Below, in pieces: positions 26,174-38,749 of a stretch of DNA of 64,000 nucleotides (its first letter is position 1; every line of letters begins with the position of its first letter). The notes below the pieces were generated by a model. That model had not been told where the DNA came from, searched no databases, and saw only the letters and a list, made by a program, of their open reading frames with translations. A program made the position numbers and the translations under genes. Source of the stretch: Panagrolaimus kolymaensis (taxonomy: Eukaryota > Nematoda > Chromadorea > Rhabditida > Panagrolaimidae); contig JAJQJQ010000040.1 in assembly GCA_028622995.1 (NCBI GenBank), forward strand, positions 372,001-436,000, read 5' to 3'.

Positions 26174-27211
26174 ATGTTATGTTCGAAAATACTCCATGCT
26201 CCCAAAAGGGCTTATGTTCATCTTGATTATACAAGACATATGCCAAATGCTTATGTTGAACGTATGAAAAGAACCATTCCTCGTAAAATTTATGATAATC
26301 GATTTGGAGCATCTACTATAACTCGCTATCAGTATGATTTTTGCTTTTTTAATATATAGACATTTTGGACTTTTTCAGCGTCTTGCCTGGAGATTATATT
26401 CCAAGTGATGAAGGTCGCCCATGGGAACACAAAGTTCTTTCAAAATCTCTTCGAAAGGAAAATAAATATCATTCAAAATTGTTACATAGCAAATTCTATG
26501 ATATCGAATTCAATAAAATCAAAAGAATTCCAGATGAAGAATGGACAATTTTCCCTGGTGATACTGTAATAGTTATGGTTGGTAAACATAAAGGAAAAGA
26601 AGGAATTGTTTCAAAAGTTTTGCGTGATACAAATAGCGTTTTTGTTGATGGACTTCATACAGTGAGTCATAAAATAACCTTTGAATTTTTTAATATGGTT
26701 ATTTTTTTTAGAAATTTGAGAAAGAAATGGAAAACTTGAAACGTTATAATATTCCAACAATGTACAAATGGCACGAACGTCCATTGGATGTTTCAAAAGG
26801 GGAGGTTATGCTTCTTGATCCGCAAGAAAAGTAAGTTTTCTTTTTTCTATTTTAAAATTTTAAATACTAGCGTATCTTTAGAGAACCATGTACTGTAAAA
26901 TGGGAATTAAATGAATCTAAAACAGAATGGATCCGTGTTAGTGAAAGAAGCTCTGTCGAAATTCCTCTTCCCAATCAAGCTAAGGTTACATACGAATATA
27001 TATCTCCAAGTGATTACATTGGTATGTTTTAGTTTAATTTCGATTAATTTATGCGATAATCTAATTTTCAGAATGTGAAGCCAAGGATACCAAAGCTGAT
27101 GTAGCACTCAAACGAACTTATACTCCTAAACTTTGTTTGGTTGAAGAAGAGCTTATGGAAGAATGTGGAATTAAAGAAGTTAGAAAGCCAAAACCAACCT
27201 ATTGGTATTAG
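26174..27211 (+). CDS. mrpl-24: Mitochondrial ribosomal protein L24 (bL24m)
   Basis: Large-subunit mitochondrial ribosomal protein. In-frame exons give a basic N-terminal segment (PKRAYVHLDYTRHMP, RTIPRKIYD), a KOW motif (WTIFPGDTVIVMVGKHKGKEG), and the family's C-terminal block: KGEVMLLDPQEKEPCTVKW, LKRTYTPKLCLVEEELMEE, and a final GIKEVRKPKPTYWY, which lines up with the human MRPL24 end (GIKETRKxKKVYWY). The first intron splits a histidine codon (TRY-H-VLPGDYIP). The N-terminus probably includes a mitochondrial targeting sequence. Start 26174 follows the TTTTAG acceptor by 4 nt. Confidence 0.94.
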
Positions 27212-27657
27212 GAGTTTATTTACTGTAGTTTTTTTATGTTAAAAATAGTTTATTAGGCTTTTTTTGATCCTTTTTGTGAGATTCTTATTATGTCCAATAA
27301 AATTTATTTGTTGAATTAAATATTTCATTTGTTAAAAATAATATGAGAAATTTAACTTTTTGTAGAAGTATACTCGCAAAAAGCCTTTGAAAATTATGAA
27401 ATCAAATATCTTTTTTTAATTTTTTAAGCAGCATTTTGGTAGGCAATATGTAATGACAGGATAAATATTAAACTTTATTATTTTTTTACTTATAAATAAA
27501 CGAAGTAACTAGCTATGATAAAAAAAATTAATACAAATATAATTTAAGTAAGCCATGTGCTTTTCAATTATGGTAAAAAATAAATATCTCGTACAAACTT
27601 ACAGTAAGATATTGATAACTTTTTATAATACTAACCCGATTTAAATTAAAACAACGC
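27212..27657. other. Convergent 3' region between mRpL24 and erlectin
   Basis: AT-rich convergent region with AATAAA-like sequence near 27298 (plus strand). It should contain the two 3' UTRs. No gene seen. Confidence 0.55.
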
Positions 27658-29749
27658 TTAATTTTTGGCATTTGAAAGCTTTTTCTTTTTATCCGTTTCT
27701 TCTTTCTTTTTGGATTTGCTATTCAATAATTCTTCAACTTCTTCAGTAATATCCTTGACAATGAATTCAGTTTGAAATGTTTCTAAATATTGCTTGGTTG
27801 TTTTAATATTCTCAACAATTTTTTTTATTGCTTCATCGTCGCTTAAAACTTCATTATTTAATTCTGTGTTTGGATCCATGAGACCATCTTTATCAAGCAG
27901 CTGTAAACCATCACATAATAAAGCAGATTCAAGAAGAAGAGTGTATTTGCATGTTTCGGGTTCATCAAGAGAAAAGAGTACAATTGATGGGGATTCATTT
28001 GCAGATGGCATACGACAACGAAGTCGAACTTCTACCGATCTAAAATGGAATAATTTAAAGAAAAATGTTAATCTATTTATGGATATGATACCTTCTTTCC
28101 CCAGTTGATTCACAAACAACACCATTTCCGTAAAAATTTGATACTTGTTTTAGGTGATCATCATCATCATATACAAAAGCTCTCTCACGATTTCTTAATA
28201 ACCATTTATGGTGGATTTCCGGATCATATTCGCCAAGTATATTTTCCTTCGTTCTTTTACCTCCTTCAAGATGAAACTGACTAACCTATAAACAATATTA
28301 TCTTATAAGCTCACGTTTAAAGAAAATCCAACTTTATTATTATAACAAAATTCATAAGTCCAATATGATTGTCCACCTCCAATGAAGCCTTAAAAAACCC
28401 TAATTTTAAATTGTTAGAGAGTGGAATACAAAAAGCTTACAGCTTTTACCAGACCAAAAATCGTCGATTAATTGAAAATCTTCTTCAGTGAAACCTTTTT
28501 GAAATTTTGCCATTTTACTTGGATGGGGATCAATTCCAGACGCGTGAAGTTTCTTATACATTTCCATAACCTCTTTAAGTTGTTCTGTTACCGATTTCTC
28601 TTCCTCTCCAGTTTGATCTGCATTTATTTTCAAAGGCTTTTTCAATTTTTTAGTTTCTAAATCAATTTCAGGGTTAACTAATTTAGAAAAAATTGAAGAT
28701 TTTTGAGGAGCAATTGATGAATCAGATGCCATGGAATATTGTACATAATGTTCCGAAACTGCTTGTTGCTCGATTGCTTGTAAATTAGTGGGCTTTGCAT
28801 TAGCACTTTTTGTTTGTGTATAACAACGAATTTCATGCTCAGGAGTTGTTGGCATATCGAAAGCAGGATGTGAACAAAGAATGTTTGTTAAAATAGCGAT
28901 TTCATAATTGCATGTGCTAACTTCAGTGATGGAATGAACCAAATGACGAGAGTACTAAAACATGAAAAGAATATAAAAAATGACAATAATAATATACCTC
29001 ATAGCAAATATATAATAGAGTTGTTTGGCGTGGCTTACCTGTAAGATATAATAAATTATTTAAATAATAGATAATAAATTTTTGCTCGCCTGTAAGATCA
29101 CACGGTGTACCGTGTCGATATTGAACAGGGAAGTACGAATATTGTATGTTGTTGATTTTCGTCTTTGGGGGATGTAATTGATCAAATTTCTTGGTATCCT
29201 AAAAAATATTAAATATCAGCTTTTGAAGTATCAAGTAAAAAATCAAACTTCTATGCTTTGATCGTGTCTATAAGTTCCAAGCAAAAATTCGGTTGTTTGT
29301 TTGCTATCTCTGTCATCATGATATTGACGAATAAATCTTCCATGAGCAATTTCATAAAACCAAAATCCACTTCCTCCATAAATTGAGATTTCTCTTTCAT
29401 CAGCTAAAGATTTTAATAATTCGAATGGTGAGGGTCCTCTATATTCTTCAATTTTTCTTTGGTTCTAAAAAAATAAAGCTTTAACCAAATATTCTCAAAA
29501 ATAAAGACAAACTTTATCTTCAGCCTGTGGTAAAACACATGTATAATCTTGTTGATCCGCTGTTTTCATGGGCACCAATCTTTCAGGAGTTTCTTGAAAA
29601 ATTTTGTCAATCTTTTCTTGATCTCCTTCCAATTGCAAATAATACGCAATACTGTAATGATTAAGATCGCCAATAAAATCTGCACTGAATTCGGAATTAA
29701 GCGATGGAACCATTAATAACAAGGAACAGGTTAAAATAAAGAGATCCAT
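27658..29749 (-). CDS. Erlectin-like ER lectin with two MRH domains (ERLEC1/XTP3-B)
   Basis: ER-lumenal lectin family that recognises trimmed N-glycans and hands misfolded glycoproteins to ER-associated degradation. The start at 29749 gives a signal peptide (MDLFILTCSLLLMVPSLNS). Two mannose-6-phosphate-receptor-homology domains are visible: the first around GSGFWFYEIAHGRFIRQYH ... GTPCDLTG ... LLYICYEY, the second around GGQSYWTYEFCYNNKVG ... GVVCESTGERRSVEVRLRC. Between them is a charged linker. The C-terminus is a lysine/glutamate-rich helix ending KKKKLSNAKN with no KDEL-type signal. An upstream in-frame extension exists but would bury the signal peptide, so 29749 is preferred. OS-9 is excluded by the second MRH domain. 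Confidence 0.88.
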
Positions 29750-29964
29750 AATTTGAACAACAAATAACAATTTTTTGTTTTTTATTTTAAATGATTTGAT
29801 GGTGCACAAAATAAAAAGCAACGATGTCGTGTTGTTTGGCAAAATGGCTGATCTAAAGTTTCTGTAACTTTTTTTTTCGTTTATAAAAAAAATCCTAATT
29901 ATAAGACTCGTTTTATTTAATTCCTTTATTTATAAAAATCAGTAAATTAGTAGCAAAAAAGTGT

Positions 29965-31331
29965 TTAAAATCCTTTCAAAATATTCATGACTCGTTTGTT
30001 CGTTATTAGTTCCATTGGTTGAGGTTTCCATTGCAATTGTCTTGTCCAGCGTTCATAATTTTCAAAAACATTTGGTCGTTTATTTCGATATTGTAATTGC
30101 GTTGTTCTTGAAATACTTCGTGGATCAATAGGGCAATCAAAATCAGATAGAGTTCCTTTGAAAAATAAGAGGGACATTTCAAATTTCTAAAAATAAAGAA
30201 AATTATTTGGTAAGCATTCAAAAAAGAAAAAACTATTTACCATTTTATCAGGTTTCAATCCATTTGTTTCGGGAAAAAATCGTCGAATGACATAAGAGCA
30301 AAAGCGATGAAGATTTTTTCGATTTGATACAGCAATAAGAGCTCCAAAATTTCTATGAGTATGAGAATCAAATATAGCAATAGAATCAGTGTCACGTTCA
30401 TAAACGATCAAAACACATCTTTCAACAAACATTACAAGGAAAAACAATTGCTTCCATTCTGTTACAAGATTGCTAAAAGTTTTTTTTGATATTAAAGATA
30501 AAAAAAATGTTTTATTTAACTTACTGTTCAATAGCACTTTTAAGATTACCGTAAAGAAGTGAAAAAGCATCACCATGTTTTGATTTTGTTGAAACAAACG
30601 CCACTTCACCAAAACCGGAATCAAGAAGTTTTAAAGCAGTTGGAATGTTAAAAAGAGAAGAATCACATTCATTCGTAACAGCATCAGCTCGGTCATTACC
30701 ATCAACGATTGAGTTTACCATAGCAGCACAAAGTCGAGAAGGAAGAATCTAAAAGTCAAAAAAAATTATGTTATTCTAACTACAAAAATAAAAGAAAAAT
30801 TACATTTTGTTTTGTTGTGACATGATGAGTTTTGTTATTTTGTTTAGTTGGAAAACTAGCAGCATCAACATCGATGGAACTGACCCCGTTCCACATAGGT
30901 AAATGGATCCCTTTTCGAAAAATATTTTCAGCAAGTGCCGCAGATATTAAAGAACAAGCATTTGAAGGTGAACCACGAGCTCCAAAACGAGTTTGAGAAA
31001 TATGGTTTGGAAAATTCCAAACTATTACAAAATCATTCTAAAAAGGTAACAAGCAATGATATAACTAAAAAAATATAAACAGTTATCATACCTCAACAGG
31101 AAATCCACGAATCAATGGGTAAGTTCTTAAATGTTTGTTTTCCACCAAATTTTCAAGTTCGTTTGATGCAGCATTGTCATTTTTTAATATTCTTGTCTTT
31201 AATACAGAAACAATTGTAGAAGCACCAGAATCAAATCTTGAAGGACGATGAAACACTTTTTCGCTTTCGTTAGTAGTCAGTTGAGTGCGAGCACTTCGGC
31301 GATGACTACTCCATCGATGAAGAAAGCCCAT
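29965..31331 (-). CDS. Unrecognised protein with papain-like/deubiquitinase-like motifs
   Basis: About 360 residues in five exons, no family recognised with confidence. The N-terminal quarter is basic and serine-rich (MGFLHRWSSHRRSAR). The middle shows the pattern of papain-fold ubiquitin proteases: a candidate cysteine in GSPSNACSLISAALAE, a helix LPSRLCAAMVNSIVDGND, a hydrophobic strand ERCVLIVYERDTDSIAIFDSH followed by THRNFGALIAV, where the FDSH histidine would be catalytic, and a helix with FCSYVIRRFFP. Cys-then-FDSH order resembles viral tegument-type (C76-like) and other papain-like deubiquitinases, but spacing and identity are not close enough to name it. No signal peptide or TM, so probably cytosolic. 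It lies between a lipase and erlectin in a tight same-strand cluster. Introns: one after PVE, others before ILPSRL, NLVTEW and KFEMSLL. Confidence 0.8.
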
Positions 31332-31447
31332 CGTGTCTGCGCACTTGATACACTAACAACGACATTTTTTGATTTAAAAACAAAATAAAATTGGTATGCA
31401 AATTTTTATCAGGAAAAAATGTTTATTTGTGAATTGCAATAAAAAAA

Positions 31448-32715
31448 TTATTTGTTTAGAAAAATATTTAAATTTTTTGTTTTGTTTGATTTCAATCGTT
31501 TCTTCTTTTCTGTGACTAAGCATCCTGAGTTGCCATATCCACTTACATCTTTCCCGAGATAAAATAAATGATCTTTTATTCGATAATGAATGTAATAACC
31601 ATTGCTACATGCTTTATCTTCGTTAATAGGACTTCCAGTACAAATTCTAAATATTGATGAATTATTTTCCATGTCTTCTGGATACCAAATCTAAAATTTT
31701 GATGTTTTACATTAGCTTAACTCTTTTGGCAGCAAACAAACTTCTGTTCCATGATGAAAAGGGCCATGATTATAAGCGGATGAACATTGATGGGAAAATA
31801 ATGATTCATAGCAATAAGGAAGCTAAAACTCAAATTAACGTGCCGTTGGTCAAAAAAAACTTTACATGCGCGACAATATCATAACGATGAACAAGCCTCC
31901 ATGAATTTGGTACCAGACTATCATGGGCAGTTGCATAGTCTTGATTACCAACTCTCGGTTGACCAAATGTGATAAGAAAAATTTCTGAAGAATCAACAAG
32001 ATGTCGATGTTCGTAAGCAAAAAGGCTTGATGCAAGTGATACTAATGCACCACCTAAAATTTGATTCGATATTTACCAATAAATTAATTATTATTTTTAA
32101 TGCATTTGATAAGGAAAATTTGTTACCTAGTGAATGTCCGGTGAATAATAACTTGCAAGCTGGACATTGTTGTTTTAGCTGCCGTAAAATATGCCCAAAT
32201 CCGGCTTGCCAAAGTGATTCTAATGCCGCGTCTAAAAGTTTGGGTTGAAAATTTAAATTAAAATAAACCAAAATTACAGAAATACCGTTGAACGCTGCCA
32301 CCAGCTGGAAAAGTTTTTTTTGGTGCTGTCATTGTTTCAGCAAGTTCTATAATAAGTTGAAGTTTTGTCTTCGTTCCGCGAATCTGAATTAATTTCTATT
32401 TTATATTTTTATTACTTTATATGTTATTACCGATAAAACGATCCATTCTTCAGTTACCGCAATAAAAGCCCAACATTCATCGTGGATAGAATCACATGAT
32501 AATTGAATTCGTTTAATTAATTTTGCTTTATTCTTAGTTAAACATGGTAGTGGATCTGGTGCATATACGGCAGCTGCAAATTCTAACGCAAAATCTGCTA
32601 GATTACGGTCAAAATCTTGTGTCCAATTAAATGCTGGAGGAGCTGGATTCCAAAGGGAGTAACTCTCAGTCAATGAGCAGCAAAAAGCAGCAAAGAAAAA
32701 AGTGTTAAGAATCAT
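31448..32715 (-). CDS. Secreted class 3 lipase
   Basis: Fungal-type (class 3) triacylglycerol lipase of the kind abundant in nematode guts. A signal peptide opens the protein (MILNTFFFAAFCCSLTESYS). The oxyanion region is WIVLSIRGTKTK; the nucleophile elbow GHSLGGALVSLAS is split by an intron after the first glycine of GG; then ITFGQPRVGN, the aspartate in RLVHRYDIVAHLP, and the histidine in KDHLFYLG. Two introns around the segment HLPYCYESLF ... FHHGTE are needed to recover the family motif HHGTEIWYP; reading through them gives stops. The catalytic Ser, Asp and His are all present, so it should be active. Its start lies 104 bp downstream of the HBS1 stop, with a TCGTCAG acceptor 18 nt before the ATG. 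Confidence 0.9.
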
Positions 32716-32819
32716 TAAATGTAAGAAAAACAGCTGACGATAAAATCTTTTAACAAAATAATCAATAAAATTTTTTTATTTAAAACAATGAACAAAGCAA
32801 AGATGTTTTTAAAAATAAA

Positions 32820-35109
32820 TCACATTGAAATTTCATCGATAACCCCAGCAGCAATTGTCATTCCATTAGCACGAAGAGTAATACGTCCAAGAGCTTTGCA
32901 CTTTGAATAAGGTTCAAGATTGACAAGAGTATCGGTTTCAATTTGAACCAATGCAGTTGAATTTTTTGGCAAACACCTGCAAAAGAAAAAGAGGTGACAA
33001 CAACGATTAAAAAAAGGGATTACCTAGGTTTTTGCTTGAGAACCTCGCCATTTGACTTATTTAGAGTGCATTTTAATTGAGTTATCGTGCAAGGAACGCA
33101 TAATGAATGGGCAAACAATTCAGCTTTACTTCCTCTTATAATTGGAATTGCAATATCAAAAACAACTAAACGAACTGTAAACTTTTTACATGGTACCAAA
33201 CAATCCTGAAAAAAAGAAATTTAAAACGCGCTACAATAAAAGCTAAACTTACTGCTCCACCTCGGCAAATAACAAAGCCGGAGGTAATTGACTCGTTTTC
33301 AAAAGCACCAGAAAGTGATATCAAAATTTGATCTCCAGCGAAACAAATCTCACTTGCTGCTGCAGTATTTGGAGGCGCTGAAGCATTTGCATCATCCACA
33401 CATACACCTTTCACTACGGCAGAGTCCGCTCGAGGCATAAGGAAAACTTTATCTCCTGCTTCAACATGACCCGCTTCAATTTTAGCGCTCAAAGAAAGAG
33501 CGTTATTCGTTGATTTTAAAAGATCATTTACCACAATTCGTAAAGGTAAGTTTTCAGGTCGTTCGGGAGCAGTTAAACTTTCTGTAAATAAGATTAAATT
33601 AGTATTTATGTGTATATTTTCTTACCCAATGCTTCAATTAAGGTTGGTCCTTTATACCACGATTTCAAAGGATGACTTTCACCCACAGGCTTCGTAAGAT
33701 TATCTCCAGATAAACCAGAAAGAGGAATAAAAGTTATTTTGGAAAATCCAGCTTGACGTTTTAAAAATGTACGCTAAAAATAAAACGAGTTTGTTTAAAC
33801 AAAAGGGTTCATGTTTTATAAAATAGCAAAAAATGAATGAATTAACTTACAAGAATTGCTTCAACTTCATCAAATCGATTTTTTCCCCAATCAACTGTAT
33901 CCAATTTATTTACAGCAACAATAAGATGGGTAACTCCAAGGGACCGTAATAACAGAGCATGTTCTCTTGTTTGACCACCAAGATCAAAACCGGTTTCAAA
34001 TTCGCCTTTTGTGGCATTAACCACAAGCAAAGCAGCATCAGCTTGAGAAGCTCCTAAAGAAATTTTTATTAATTTACTTTAATGAACAACTCAATCCACC
34101 TGTGATCATATTTGGGATGAAATCTTTGTGACCGGGAGCATCTAAAACGTTAATCTTTCGTTTTTTAGTTTCAAAACAAGCTCGAGCAATATCCATAGTC
34201 ACACCGCGACTCCGTTCTTCTTCAGTATCATCCAAAATCCACGCATAAAAAAATGAAGATTTTCCAATTCTTAAAAATAAAAATAAGAATGACAAAAATT
34301 AAAATTAAAAAAGTTTGAACCTATTTGCTTCTTGTTTGTATCGGTTTAGAGTTTTTTGATCAACACAGCCAAGTTGAAAAAGTAAGTGGCCCATTAAAGT
34401 ACTTTTTCCAACATCAACATGGCCAACAATTACCAAATTTATTGACTCTTTTGTGTCTTTTGCACGTTCTCTCATTCTGTAAAAGTTAAAATACATTGAT
34501 TCTTAATATTCTGTTATAAAATTTACTTGAAAACAGGTGTAGCTGCAACAGCAGTTTCAAGAGCTGAAAGTTTATGAGAGCTAAGATTTGGAGTCATCCT
34601 AACTGGTGATTTAGAACTTTGTCGTTGAGCGGGTTTTTGTTCGCTAATTCGAAGTTGTTGAATTGCAGGAGCAACAGCTGGAGAAGGTTTTGAAGCTGAA
34701 TTCATCTGAGATTTTGCTTTAAAAAAATCTTTTAAATTTTATTCTGTAAAAGTTTTCAAATACCTGGAGCTTCCATCTGAAACATCTCATCGTGATCTTC
34801 TGCATTGTCACGATAATCTTCTTCGTGAATATAATCATCCACACTGTTTGATGCTCTGCTGCTTGAAACTCTATTTCTTCGATAAATGTATTGAGCTAGA
34901 AACCATGACTGAATGCTTTAACTACTTTTGAAATTTATATCTTACCATTTGTGTTATCAATACCCGATTCTTCTTCGAATGATTTTCCATAATAATCCCT
35001 ATCATCATCTGATTCTAATTCTAAAAGTAAAAATCAGCCATTGTTTCGCATTCAACCAAAACAAACCTTCTTCATAATCTAAATTAGCCAAATGTCTATG
35101 TCTTGACAT
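32820..35109 (-). CDS. HBS1-like ribosome-rescue GTPase
   Basis: eEF1A/eRF3-class translational GTPase that, with Pelota, splits stalled ribosomes in no-go and non-stop decay. The N-terminus is acidic and disordered ([39 protein letters not shown]), resembling the HBS1 N-terminal domain, then a linker rich in Ser/Pro/Gln. The GTPase core shows G1 [14 protein letters not shown]2 RGVTMD, G3 [13 protein letters not shown]4 VNKLD and G5 PLSGLSGDN. Domains II and III follow, with RIVVNDLL ... [13 protein letters not shown] and a C-terminal [19 protein letters not shown]. The N-terminal HBS1-like acidic block and absence of eRF3 Q/N repeats favour HBS1 over eRF3. First gene of the candidate operon. 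Confidence 0.88.
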
Positions 35110-36619
35110 TTTGAAAACTATACAGAAGCTTAATAATAATAATTTATATAATTCTTAAATAAATAATGTGTTTCATTACAAACAAATAATATGTTTGTTT
35201 GAGTTGTTATTATATTTCGCGGCAAGAACTGTGCATTTAGAGAATTAAGTAATAAACAATTCTTTACAGGTATAATTAAATGATATTCTGTATTATCATG
35301 ACAGGAATGTGAAACGTTTAAACGTCATTGCTTAACCTTAACTTTGCATTAAGTATATATGTAATAATTAGTATCTTCATTTGTGCCTGATTACAGACAG
35401 TAAAGTTGCTTTCATTTCAAAATAAAGAGTAACACTTTTAATTCCACAAGCTGCCGTAAAGTTCAAACATTTTGCATTTTTTATTATCGTTTTTCTATTT
35501 TAGTAATAAAACTTTGCAGAATGTTTAATTTTATTTTTCATCTAAATTCATACATAAAAAATAACGCTTCAGCTTTTTGCGAACAATCACCTAAATTACT
35601 GAAGAAAAAAATTTAAGGACAAATCTAAAACATTTTTCAGTTTTTACGGAATGATGTTTTTTTTAAATCGCTTTTGTTTTTTCGCTTATTATGCAGACAT
35701 AGTTTTTGGTTGTTTCTACTATCGTCGATTTATTAACAATTCAAACATCATGATAAAGATTTTTTGCATCCTATTGTAAAATCCAGGAACAAAAAATGAA
35801 AACAATTGGAAAAGGATAAAATAAGTTTTAAAATTGCTCTATATACTTCTTTTAGATTAGAAAGTATCACATTTCAAAAAAAATAGTTTGTAGCTTATAT
35901 TTTAAATCATAAAGCATTTCACCAGCTTATTGATGTATTATTTTTTATTCCCAAACAACAAAGCCGCCAGCAAAAAAAAACTAGAGAAACATTTTGAATG
36001 AATAAGTGAAAAACCTCAATAGTCACTCTTTTTTTCTACTTTGTAGTTATTTTTTCTTAAAATTGTGAACATTAAAAATTGTGTTTTAATTTTTTTTTGG
36101 ATTTTAACATTCTTTCTTTAGAAGCTTTAAATTCAGGTTTCGTTAATTTAATTTTACTAACTGGAGGTGTAATTTTTAGTTTCTTTAAATTAAAAAAAAA
36201 TAAAATGTTCTTTTAAAAAGCAAATTTCCCTTTAAATATTAGATGATGCAATACCTATGTGCGTTTTTCCCGATTGTTCAACGGCATTGATCCATTTGAT
36301 TGTTTAAAGATTTTGTAGATTTTATCGACGAAACTCCGCCTTCAATTCGTTTTTTTGATTTTGTCTCATACCACCACCGCCATTGTATTATTGCATTCAA
36401 CACGGCGGCGGCCATTGTGGTCCCATTCTTTCTTGCTGCTTTCTTTTTATATTTTGTTTATCGCGCAAACTTTGTGCTTTTTATTCATTTTTTTATTGTT
36501 TGCATCAGACCATCGTGGAGAATTTTTTCTTTTGTAGTTTATTGCTCTCAGCATTTTTTTTCAAATTTATTTTTATGAACTTATTTATTTTAAGTTTTCA
36601 GCTAAACGTTTTGTGAACC
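35110..36619. other. Long divergent intergenic region, HBS1 / PGD
   Basis: 1.5 kb between divergent starts, AT-rich, with no supportable gene. A less AT-rich patch near 36360-36425 contains partly repeated GCCATTGT blocks. The plus-strand frames at 36300-36600 are hydrophobic, lack a clear ATG, and are probably noise in a pyrimidine-rich 5' region; a TTTTCAG at 36594-36600, 19 nt before the PGD ATG, is a likely trans-splice acceptor. Confidence 0.5.
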
Positions 36620-38418
36620 ATGCCTGAAACTGCTATTGCGGATATTGCTGTTATCGGCCTTGCTGTTATGGGCCAAAATTTGATATTAAATATGAATGAT
36701 CATGGATTTACAGTTTGCGCGTTTAATCGAACCGTAGCTAAAGTTGATGCATTCCTTGAAAATGAAGCAAAAGGAACCAAAATTATTGGAGCACATTCAA
36801 TTGAAGAAATGGTTGCATCCTTAAAACGACCTAGGCGGGTCATGCTTTTAGTTCAAGCTGGTTCGGCCGTTCAATCAATGATTGATCAAATTGTTCCTCA
36901 TCTTGAAAAAGGTGATATAATTATTGATGGCGGGAATAGCGAATATCATGATTCTAATCGGCGTTTTAAAGAATTAAAAGAAAAAGGAATATTTTTTGTT
37001 GGTTGCGGTGTGTCGGGCGGTGAAGAGGGTTAGTTTATCTTTTAAAACATCCAGCTCTACCATAATAACAAGAATGCGCATAATCTTTACATACTTTACA
37101 GTAGTATTTGGTTGATTTAACCTAAAAATATTCCATAAAATGGTTCATTCAACCAAGCCAATTGTTAACCCAAAGCATTTTTAAAAAAGTTTTTGATTGT
37201 GGAAATTTTTTTCTAAACTAAAACTAACAAAGTTAATTTTTATAGGCGCTCGCCATGGACCATCACTGATGCCAGGAGGAGCTTCTGAAGCTTGGCCTCA
37301 TCTTAAAGATATCTTCCAATCAATTGCAGCAAAATCCGATGGTGAAGCTTGTTGCGATTGGTTAGGTGAGGCTGGAAGTGGTCATTTTGTTAAAATGGTT
37401 CATAATGGAATTGAATATGGCGATATGCAGCTTATCGCTGAAGCATATGATCTTCTTTTAAATGGCCTTGAACTTTCTCATGATGAAATGGCCAATGTTT
37501 TTGACGAATGGAATAAAGGGGAACTTGATTCATATTTAATTGAAATTACCACCGATATTCTAAGATTTAAAGATGAAATGGGCGAGCCACTTGTACCAAA
37601 AATTCTTGATTCAGCAGGTCAAAAAGGCACAGGCAAATGGACGGGAATTTCAGCTTTGGAATATGGTCAACCTGTAACACTTATTTCTGAGGCCGTGTTT
37701 GCCAGATGCTTATCAGCTTTAAAAGAACAAAGAGTTTATGCTTCTAAAGTATTACCAGGAAGCCCTTTACCTAAACCTGAAGCATTCAAAAATAAAAAAG
37801 ATTTTATCTTGAAACTTGGACAAGTAAGTAATTCTTTTAATATGAATAAATATTTATTAAATGGCTCGTTTTTTTTTTACAGGCGCTTTACGCTTCTAAA
37901 ATTTGCAGTTATGCTCAAGGTTTTATGCTTCTATCTCAAGCAAGTCAAGAATTTGATTGGAAACTTAATTTTGGAGCAATCGCTCTTATGTGGCGAGGTG
38001 GATGCATAATTCGATCAAGATTTTTGGGAGAAATTAAAAAAGCATTTGATACAAATCCAAAACTTCAAAATTTATTACTTAGTGATTTTTTTAAAAAAGC
38101 TGTCTCGGATGCTCAAGTAAATGATGATTTCATAACCTAATTTTATCATTCCTCTCATACCTTCATTTTTTTTAGGAATCATGGCGAGTTGTCATCGCTT
38201 CTGCCGTTTTGGGTGGAATTCCAATTCCTGCATTTACTTCAGCCATTTCATTTTATGATGGTTATCGTCGCCCCGTTGGCCCAGCAAATTTAATACAAGC
38301 TCAGCGTGATTATTTCGGAGCCCATACTTACAAACTTCTTTCCGATCCGCAAACTTCAGTTCATACAAATTGGACAGGACGTGGCGGCCGAGTTACTTCA
38401 AATGCTTATCAAGCTTAA
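36620..38418 (+). CDS. 6-phosphogluconate dehydrogenase, decarboxylating
   Basis: Third enzyme of the oxidative pentose phosphate pathway, producing ribulose 5-phosphate, CO2 and NADPH in the cytosol. Four exons (36620-37028, 37246-37823, 37883-38116, 38176-38418) give about 487 residues, the family length. Visible: Rossmann start [25 protein letters not shown], the substrate signature [19 protein letters not shown], the catalytic lysine region [43 protein letters not shown], and C-terminal [11 protein letters not shown]. The first intron is 217 nt, long for this window, and splits the SGGEEGARHGPS signature codon for codon. All junctions are in phase. Confidence 0.97.
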
Positions 38419-38749
38419 AAATTTGTCATTTTTTAGTAGAAATTTTTAAACACTTTATTTTTTTAAATTTATTCACAACGGATTATAATAATCTTTTTTA
38501 TCATTTTACAAAAAATCATTTTAAATACTTTTTAACAAATTAGTAAAAATATGAATTGAAAAATAAAGCTATTATAAAAGCTCCAAAACAAAAAGTCTGA
38601 TGCATGCAAATAAAATAAAAAGCTTGTTTAAAAAAACACACAAATTTTTGCGTAATATTTAAATTTTTCCATTTTTTGTATCTCTCATTTACAGTGAAAA
38701 TTTTATTTCGACTATTAGTTTTGCAACAAAAATACCAACCGAAGCAAAA
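38419..38749. other. Intergenic stretch after PGD
   Basis: 331 bp of AT-rich DNA between two plus-strand genes. AATAAA-like sequence near 38562 could end the PGD transcript. No gene seen. Confidence 0.5.

Larger units (their letters stand above)
27658..35109 (-). other. Candidate operon: HBS1 - lipase - protease-like - erlectin
   Basis: Four consecutive minus-strand genes with gaps of 104 bp (HBS1 to lipase), 116 bp (lipase to protease-like) and 215 bp (protease-like to erlectin). The gaps are T-rich on the coding strand, carry AATAAA-like signals soon after each stop, and have an AG acceptor close to the next ATG. About 100-bp spacing is typical of nematode operons processed by SL2-type trans-splicing. 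The last gap is wider, so erlectin may or may not belong. Confidence 0.5.

Noticed and set aside
29750..29842. Longer start for erlectin
   Set aside because: Would place a polar, Lys-rich stretch before the signal peptide; the inner ATG at 29749 gives a normal secretory start.
36300..36616. Hydrophobic plus-strand frames before PGD
   Set aside because: Phe-rich because the DNA is T-rich; three overlapping frames are open at once and none has a signal or domain.
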